Below are positions 56,621 to 64,000 of a stretch of DNA of 64,000 nt, one piece after another; position 1 is the stretch's first letter, and each line of letters starts with the position of its first letter. The stretch lies in NCBI RefSeq assembly GCF_018691265.1, contig NW_024881298.1:752049-816048 (forward strand), written 5' to 3'. The stretch comes from Tyto alba (taxonomy: Eukaryota > Chordata > Aves > Strigiformes > Tytonidae). Both the position numbers and the translations under genes were made by a program. The notes beneath the pieces are model-generated. The model worked only from the letters and a program-made list of their open reading frames with translations, was not told where the DNA came from and did not search any database.

Positions 56621-59154
56621 TTGCCCACATCCATCAGCTGTTGCTCTCTGAGATGCCCTGGGGTAGCTGAAGTACCCAGGGGGTGCTTGGAAGGGTGACC
56701 CAGGACATATGGGATCCCTTCTGGAGCATTCTCTGGTCACCAGGAAAAGGATCTCCAGACACCTCTGTTGAGACAACTACTGACTCTCTTTTGAGTAAAT
56801 AGGGAAGTCAAGACTACTTGATTTGACATAGACATCTGCATGGAGGTGTCTGCTGTTGGGGGAGACCAGTTTCCTCCCTTTCTTCACCTAAAAACTCATC
56901 AGTCTTCAATTACACTCCTGGGAAGTAAAATGGGAGTTTTCATGGATGATCCAGAGACCCCTTTAGTAGACACTGTAGCACAGCTGTATTGAGACAAGTG
57001 CAAATCTGCCACCTGATCCCAAGGTGTTTCACTGAGGTCTGTCACCCAGCTCCCCAGTATCGGGTGAGAAGGCCTGCCACCTTAGTGGGTGACTCTTTTT
57101 GTGCAGAGAGTGAGTAGTGGTCTGGATGCTTTTGGGCGGGGAGCGGTTTTAGTGTGCCGGGATCTCTGCAAGACAGAAAAATATCTTTCTTTATACTGCA
57201 GGCCTGAGTACGATAGAAATATTAAGAAGCTGTCAGTAAAATGAATCAAAGAAGAAATTAGGAAATATGGAAAGCAAAGAATATGTTTTAATAAAATTTC
57301 AAATGTTTAAATTCTTTGTGCTCATTTCCCCCTATTTTATCTTTGTTTAGCTCCTGTCTTGTTTAACAGGAGCCAGACCCATGGAAATACATCAGATACA
57401 CTGGGGTGTCTGCAAGGGACACTTGATATACATGGACAGACAGATGAACTCCATGGAAATGGGAAGAATTTCCTGACACATTTAAAAAAAAAAAAAACCA
57501 CCTGAGCACTTTCTCATCATCTGAGATTATTTAAAAATTTAATAAAGTGGTGATGTTTTTCCACCATGACTTCATGGGAATTTCTAAGGGTATTAATTGC
57601 AGGAGAAGAAATATGCTCCTTCCCCAGTGCTACCACTGCCAGGACACTGTCCAGGATACTGTGCATTTAACCTCCCTAATTTCCCCCCTGTCCAGCTCTA
57701 AAGCCATCTTCTCAGCACACTCGCTGGACCTATGTGGTTTCCACTGGTCTCTAGTTTTCCTTTCCTATTATTCCTTGCTCATTCAGATCCCTCTCAACAC
57801 CCCAGGTTGAAGCGCTGAGCTTCAGGGACTTAGAAGCCTGCCCTTGTCTTTCAGCAGTCTCATTCTCTCTTCAGCCACCTCCTTCATTGTGTTTGGATCT
57901 CTCATTTCCCTTGGGTCTGCCTGAGACATTGCTCATGAGGTTACCTCCTGTGGATGGTGAACCTCATTGGAGGCAGCTTCAACTTAGCATCACTTGAGGA
58001 GTGTGGGTTATTGTTGCTTAAACTTTACCACATTTTCCTTCTGTTGGTTCATAATGAAGAGAAATTCTGCTGTGCATGTGTGCAGCCAGGTCTCTGAGGA
58101 AGTCCAGTGGGAGCTGGTGCAGCGGAGCTGTAATGTCCAGCTGCAGGCCTGGGTGGAGAAGGCTGATGGGAGGAGAAGTGCTGCAAGTGGCAGGGGGACG
58201 ATGAGAGAAGTGGCAGGGCTGAGGAGGTGAGGAATCAGGCTGTCCATGCAGTGTCTGACCCTCAGCAGGATCTGGCCCTACCCATCTTGACAGCACTAGG
58301 AGACCCTCTGCATCAAGATCAGAGGAGGCTGCAATCACTTCTTCTGTAAACTGGAAAAATAATACAATAAACTTAAAACTAAAAAATACTTCTGTATTAA
58401 ATGCTCAGTCAAATGTTCCCCTTTACATACACTCCAGAGACTTCTGCAGTTACCTGTCCAAGGCTTGATAACTGAAGAAAACTATTGGAAGACATTTTGC
58501 ATTTAAATGAGCCCCATGGTATCTTTGGTGCTGAGACCATGAGCTTCAGATGCTGAGAGGTACCTGAACAAAGGGCTGAAGAAGTCAACATCAGAGGCAA
58601 CCCCTAAGGTTTCAAGGAGTGTGAATGGGTCCCAGTGAGGGCCATCAGCACCAAAGCCTCCCCAGGGGCTGGTTAGAGCAGGAAGTTGGAGGTGTCAATG
58701 AGAGGCAAACAAACACAATGTTAAGGTGGTTCTGGTGCTTAGTTAACCTTCAGGTGTTTGAGCCAAAGTGACAAAGCCTGACCCCCAGCCCCTGGGAAGG
58801 GAGATGCTGTCCCAGGGCTCTTCTTGGGGCAGTGTCATGTGGGAATGTGCCGTGACAAGGGCAGGACTACGGTATGACACCTGTGGGTGTCTCCTGGGTG
58901 GATCAAGGAGGCCATGAGATCTTGGTACCCTAAGATTAACATTTGTCCAGTTAGGCCTTAGTTATGGAGGCAACGGCCATAGGCAAAGGGGAAAAGACCT
59001 TGGCTCTGCTGGGGGCTCTTAGCCTTGCCAGAGCCTTCAGTTGTCTTTCCCACAGGCTGTCCTCAGTGTCCCACACCTGCAGCTCTTTCCCTGCAGACTC
59101 TCAACATCAGCCTTTCTTCCCCACCTCGCTCTCACCTGAGCATCTCACTGCCCT

Positions 59155-59710
59155 CACTGGTAGAGAATAGAATAGACGAGATGATTTCAGTTGGGAGGGA
59201 CCTGCAACCATCATCTAGTCCAACTGCCTGTCCAATTCAGGGCTGACCAAGTTACAGCATGGTATTAACAGCATTGGCCAAGTGCCTCTTAAACACTGAC
59301 CACCCTGGGGCATCGACCACCTCTCTGGGAAGCCTGTTCCAGTGTTTGTCCACCCACTTGGTAAAACAAATGCTTCCTCATGTCCAGTTTAAATCTCCCC
59401 TGGCACAGCGTTGAACCATTCCCACGTGTCCTATCACTGGATACCAGGGAGAAGAGATCAGCATCTCCCACTCCATGTCCCCTCCTCAGGAAGCTGCAGA
59501 GAGCAATGAGGTCACTCCTCAGCCTCCTCCTCTCCAAACCAGACAAACCCAAAGTCCTCAGTCACTCCTCATAGCACATTCCCTCCAGCCCTGTCACCAG
59601 CTTTGTTGCCCTCCTCTGGATGCATTCGAGGACCTTCACGTCCTTCTCAAGCTGTGCGGCACAGAACTGCACACAGTATCGAGGGTGAGGCCGCACCAAT
59701 GCTGAGTATC
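59155..59710 (-). mobile_element. CR1 LINE 3' region (copy in E)
   Basis: Counterpart of 29985-30540 with the same landmarks and a few substitutions. Confidence 0.93.
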
Positions 59711-59885
59711 TATCCATCCTCCTGGTTCTTCCTTGAAACACAAAGCTGTGGGCTGTTCCAGACTCCCTCTGGGTGACTTGTTGCAGCACAGCACTGCCCT
59801 TGGGTTGACATTTCTTTCTCTTTGTCTCCATTCTCCACCTCCCAAGCTGCACTTTGTTCTATGATGTCTTTCTCCTGCTGTTTTC

Positions 59886-60286
59886 CACTTGGAAGAAAAG
59901 CTCCATCACCTCTGAAACCACCCCTCAAGCATTCTCAGGCTAATCCTTTACTGCCTGGAACATCCATGCCTCGGGCCAAAGATGCCCATGTCCCTCAGCC
60001 TCTACACACAGGTCAGGTGCTTGAGGCCCCAAACCCCCTCTTTGCAGACCTCCCCTCAGCACTCTCCACCTCCTCCCAACCGCTACAAAACAAGGAGCTG
60101 CACAGCGGCACACACCTGTGTGTGTGGAGCCACACCAGTGCTGAGTTGAAGGGGAAGCTCACGCAAGGTTTCTGGGTTGCCACATTCTTCCTAAAGCAAG
60201 CTCAGCTGGCCTTGTTCATGGTGAGCATGCACCACTGGCTCGTATGCCATCCCTCCTAGTGCCCAGGCCCTTCTGTCCTGATCCAA
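59886..60286. other. Unassigned sequence
   Basis: Right of duplicon E. No gene or known repeat recognised. Confidence 0.4.
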
Positions 60287-61130
60287 TGTCAGGGGAGGTT
60301 TCGATTTGATCCCAAGAACAAGACGCAGACAAGGTCAAATGCCTTACAATAGAAACAGCTTTTTTTTTTTTATCAAAATTAGAAAAAAAATTAATAATAA
60401 ATAAATAAATAAATAAAAGTAAAAAAAGTAGCAATAGCGTAGACTGGAAGGAAAAGGTAGAAATCAAGCAAGCACTGGGAATTGGGTTACAAGGGTAGTG
60501 ACCACCATGGATTCACCGTGTCCAGTGGTTCAAGTCTCTTGGTGCTTTGGCAGTGGACAATCACACGGGGCTTGTCTCAATAGCCCTTCTTGTCCCCATT
60601 TGAGGCTGCTGTTTCCATAACAATGACAGGAACTTGTGGTTCTTCCCCATTCCTGCACATATGCCAGGATGTTCTTCCCAAGTGTCTTGCAGCCCTTGGA
60701 GAGAAGTTTCTCACCAGCAATATCTCTGTGGCCTTGCAGCAGATGCTTTTCACAGGCCAGATATCTCTGTGGCCTTGTAGCCATCCTTGCAAACAGCCAA
60801 TCTTTGAGACAAACCACTCAAGACAAACAGTTCATACTTTGTGCTCTCGCAGCAGGTAACACTCAGTAGTCGCAAGGCAGCCAGAGCAGTAGAGCTGAGC
60901 CATACAGCTGTGAGCAGAAATGGTCCCATCCCCATTCAGCAAGCTGGCCGGGAGCCGGGGCAGGATGGTGGAGCTGTATCAGGTCTCCAAGGAGGACAGA
61001 TTGCCCCAGAAGAAGGGCAGGTCTCCAAGGAGGACAGATTGCTCCCAGGAGGATGTTTTGATTTGCCAAATCCCTGATGAGTATCCAAACCATCCTTCCC
61101 TTGGCCTCTGGCATCCCATTTCCTAAGATG
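60287..61130 (-). repeat. Candidate LTR-like sequence
   Basis: Plus strand starts TGTCAGGGGAGG. On the minus strand this ends ...CCCCTGACA after a run resembling U5 of avian class II LTRs. It holds T and A runs with an (AAAT)n tract at about 60393-60417, and two internal duplications (ATATCTCTGTGGCCTTG near 60720 and 60762; GGTCTCCAAGGAGGACAG near 60982 and 61019). The other end and a target duplication were not found. Confidence 0.35.
60393..60417. repeat. (TAAA)n microsatellite
   Basis: About six imperfect AAAT/TAAA units following T-rich and A-rich runs. Confidence 0.85.
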
Positions 61131-61637
61131 TAAACACAGTGAGGTTTCTGTCAAGAGTCCTTCGGATGTTAGTATGATTTCCCTAAGAGTATCAGTACCT
61201 GAAAGAAACAAAGACACAAACCAAAGTGAATTAATTAAGTGTAAATTAGTGCAATGTAGCACTGTGTTTGTGCTGTAGACATTCTGGGCAATGTCAGTTC
61301 AATCAGTATTTGCAATGTAAGCCGTCCTCAAGTAGCCCTTCCAAAGCAGTTCACATGAAGGCTGCTCTTGTAAAAGTCTCCTTTTGTGTCCCCAGGAGGC
61401 ATGGGCACTGCTGATTTCCCTCTCCAGAGAGTGGCAGAGGCTGGATCCCCTTCTCAGGACAGACTCCTTGCCAGGAAGCCACAGGCATAGGGGTAGCTCA
61501 CCTGGATCTTACTGGCAATTCACTCAGCTTCTGTTTTGGTGTACTTAGTGTTTTTCTCTGACTGCTCTTAAAAACACTGAAGAATCAGAAAAAAAAAAAA
61601 AAAAAATAAAAGAACAAATAAAAGTTAATCATCAAGG
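61131..61637. other. Unassigned sequence with A-rich run
   Basis: An A run near 61590-61608. No gene recognised. Confidence 0.4.
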
Positions 61638-61712
61638 CAGGGAGGTTGGAACCAGATGACCTGCAAAGGTCCCTCCCAATCCAATCCATTCTGTGATTCT
61701 GTGATTTTATGA
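61638..61712 (+). mobile_element. CR1 LINE extreme 3' end
   Basis: GGTTGGAACCAGATGACCTG...ATTCTGTGATTCTGTGATT on the plus strand, the standard CR1 terminus with 8-base ATTCTGTG repeats. It is a severely 5'-truncated copy. Confidence 0.88.
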
Positions 61713-61804
61713 CAAGCACCAACCTAAACTATTGCCTGTCCCATAGAGGAGCTCCATATATGTGAGCCACATCAAACAGACCATGCCTCACTCCCCATCT
61801 TCCC

Positions 61805-62820
61805 GGTCAGTCACAGAATGATAGAATCATTTAGGTTGGAAAACATTCTTAAGTTCATCAAATCCGGCCATTAAACTAACACTGCCAAGTCCACCACTAA
61901 ACCAGGTCCCTCTGTGGCACATCTACACCTCTTTTAAATACCTCCAGGGATGGTGACTCAACCACTTTCCTGGGTAGCCTTTTCCAACACTTGATAACCG
62001 TTGCAGTGAAGAAATGTTTCCTCATATCCAATCTAAACCTCCCCTGGTGCAACTTGACGCCATTTCCTCCTGTCTTTCCACTTGTTACATGGGAAAAGAG
62101 ACTGACCCAGACCTCACTACAACCTCTTTTCAGGTAGTTCTAGAGAGCGATAAGGTCTCTCCTGTTTCTCCTTTTCTCCAGGTTAAACAACCCAGTTCTC
62201 ACAGCTGCTCCTCACAGGACTTGTGCTCTAGACCCTTCACCAGCTTCAGTACGCTTCTTCAGACACGCTGCAGCACCTCAATGTCTTTGTTGTAATGAGG
62301 GGCCCAAAACTGATCCCACTATTCAAGGTGCAGCCTCACAGTGCGGAATACAGAGGGATGATCATTGCCCTAATCCTGCTGGCCACAGTATTTCTGATAC
62401 AAGGCAGGAAGCTATTGGATTTCTTGACCACCTGGGCACTCTGTTCACTTACTTTCAACCATCTGTTGACCAACACACCCAGTTTCTTTTCTGCTGGGCA
62501 GCTTTCCAGCCACTCTTCCTCCAGCGTGTAGATTTGCTTCGGGTTGTTGTGCCCGAAGTGCTGGCCCCAACACTGAGCCTTCTTGAACCGCATACAATCA
62601 GCCTTTGCCCATCACTCCAGCCTGTCCAGACCCCTCTGTAGAGCCTTCCTAGACTGCAGAACATCAGCAATCCTGACCAACTTGGTGTTGTCTGCAAACT
62701 TACTGATGGTGGACTTGATCCCCTCATCCAGATCACTGATAAAGATATTAATGAGAACTGGCCCCAGTACTGATCCCTGGGGAACAGCACTTGTGACCAG
62801 CCATCAGCTGCATTGAGCTC
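61805..62820 (-). mobile_element. CR1 LINE fragment, long
   Basis: Minus-strand CR1 of about 1 kb. It runs from the 3' end (plus strand CAGAATGATAGAATCATTTAGG) through the 3' region to the late ORF2 part (plus strand GGCCCCAGTACTGATCCCTGG). It is an older subfamily than the pieces in D/E and has no intact ORF. Confidence 0.92.
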
Positions 62821-62974
62821 CATTCACCACCAATCTTTGGGCATGGCCACATGCCCAAGTAAGGACATTACAGTGTAGATGGCTGGTTTGATGCTGGGGC
62901 TCACAAGTTCATCTTGAATGAATGTTTCTCTGCAGGCAGATCAGTAGCACCTTGACTACTGCAAGTGTACAGCC

Positions 62975-63128
62975 TGGGATCTGTCCTGGTAAACATCTTT
63001 ACCAAGGACATGGAAGAACTGAAAGAGTTCGCTTTCACTAAGTTTGAAGATGCCACCAAACTGTGGAAGTACCAGTCAATATTCTGGAGGGCAGAGTTGC
63101 CATCCAGGGAGATCTGGAGAGACTGGAG
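62975..63128 (+). mobile_element. CR1 LINE RT C-terminal fragment
   Basis: Plus strand coding in broken frames for a stretch like the CR1 RT region after the active site (the FTKFEDATKLW-like piece, then a charged helix). It is cut by the ERVL LTR at 63129. Confidence 0.7.
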
Positions 63129-63596
63129 TGTTGTGGATTAATCACAGTAGACATCTGAGGCCCACACAGCCACTCGCTTACTCCTACACAGTGGGATGGG
63201 GGAGAAAATCGGAAGGGTGAAAGTGAGAAAACTCATGGGTTGAGATAAAGAGAGTTTAATATATTAAGGAAAGCTGTGTGCAAGTGTCAAGCACAAGAAA
63301 AAAAAAATTCACTACTTTTCACAGGTAGACAGGTGTTCAGTCATTTCCAGAAAAGCAGGGATTCATCATGCACAGCGGTTACTTGAGAAGACCAACGCTG
63401 TCACTGCAAACATCTCCCCTTCCTGCTTCCCTGCAGTTTTTATTGCTGAGCACAATGTCATACAGTATGGACTGTCTAAAGAATTTTTAAATCATTACTG
63501 TGTTATCAACACTTTTTGGGTCACAAATACAAAACATACAGAACCACATGAGCTACTGTGAAGAAAATTACCTACATCCCAGCAAAACCCTGGACA
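63129..63596 (-). repeat. ERVL solo LTR (diverged)
   Basis: Minus-strand LTR reading TGTCCAGGGTTTTGCTGGGA at its start and ending ...ATCCACAACA. The complement of CTTTATCTCAACCCATGAG lies near 63235-63255. It is the same broad family as 49117-49700. No target duplication was recognised. Confidence 0.75.
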
Positions 63597-64000
63597 ATCT
63601 CCAGCCCGCATTCCATACTATTTATAGTATGGAATAAATCCTCATTAACCATCATCCTCCTTCCCACCCTTTGATTTGTACACAGATATCATCCCCTTAG
63701 TCCATGGACCACCCCTGTGAAACGTCCACAGAATGTCCACTGAGTTCTTTTAGTCCGTGACCTGGGTTCTCTCTGTTCTGGTGGTCACTCGGGACAGTGT
63801 TGCTCTGCTTGCTCACCCTGACCCATGAGATCGCACAGGCCCATCACTTGTCCCAAAGCAGAGCTGCAGCCATTCCCGCCACTCGCTCTGTCGTAAAGGG
63901 CAACTGCCCCACCTTGCTTTGCAGGCCTGTACGTCCCTGCCTGCGCTCCTGGTGTGTGCTACCTCACCCCGACGCTGCTCTCCACATGAGCCTGTAGCCC
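63597..64000. other. Unassigned sequence
   Basis: No recognisable gene or repeat to the window end. Confidence 0.4.

Larger units (their letters stand above)
54026..59885 (+). repeat. Large duplicon, copy E
   Basis: Collinear copy of 24702-30707. It contains CR1 RT pieces at 56360-56620 and a CR1 3' region at 59155-59710. It runs past the point where D is cut by ERV-C, so it shows the uninterrupted sequence there (TGCTGTTTTCCACTTGG). No convincing gene. Confidence 0.9.

Noticed and set aside
60980..61045. Direct repeats as a CRISPR-like array
   Set aside because: Only two copies, in a vertebrate context. Simple local duplication.
1..64000. W-chromosome origin
   Set aside because: High ERV density and duplications are suggestive, but no W-linked gene is present to support it.

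Overview
The window looks like a bird nuclear genome. It carries CR1 LINE fragments of avian type on both strands, avian ERVL-type LTRs (TGTCCTGGTT...), several generations of endogenous retroviruses (ERVs), and one intact plus one broken olfactory receptor of the avian family-14-like (gamma-c) kind. No tRNA, rRNA, CRISPR or bacterial feature was found. Almost all long open frames belong to retroelements or are chance frames in GC-rich repeats. The only host protein-coding gene I can defend is the receptor at 46957-47892 (+).

Layout. 1-530 and 9344-9476 are the two halves of a GC-rich duplicon (copy A, inverted), split by a very young, almost complete provirus, ERV-A (531-9343, minus strand). 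ERV-A has LTRs differing at one of 580 bases, a 5-bp target duplication, a tRNA-Arg-type primer site, gag and pol in one frame across a UGA, and an intact env of unusual build. 9477-17700 holds a decayed CR1, a diverged copy (F) of a larger duplicon, a solo LTR, a poly-C tract and an ERVL integrase scrap. 17700-22760 is OR duplicon B with a receptor pseudogene; 42840-47892 is its direct copy C with the intact receptor. 24702-30707 (D) and 54026-59885 (E) are a second direct duplication of about 6 kb.

ERV nest, 30708-42373. An old gamma-like provirus (ERV-C, minus strand) has its env interrupted by a second provirus, ERV-B (31693-35042, 6-bp target duplication, tRNA-Phe-type primer site). ERV-B joins alpharetrovirus-like matrix and protease to a gammaretrovirus-type env, with capsid, most of RT and integrase deleted. 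ERV-C stops at its right side next to an internally deleted ERVL provirus (40113-42373, plus strand). A third gamma-like element (ERV-D, 48955-53640, minus) carries an ERVL solo LTR inside its own LTR. The right end, 60287-63596, holds a candidate LTR, three CR1 pieces and another ERVL LTR.

How it fits together. This is a duplicating olfactory-receptor neighbourhood repeatedly invaded by retroviruses. ERV-A is absent from the equivalent sites in copies B and C, so it arrived after the duplication. The most interesting object is ERV-A: recent, nearly coding-complete, and with an envelope unrelated in layout to that of its gag-pol relative ERV-C. Relationships are read by eye from the sequence; no alignments or database searches were run.
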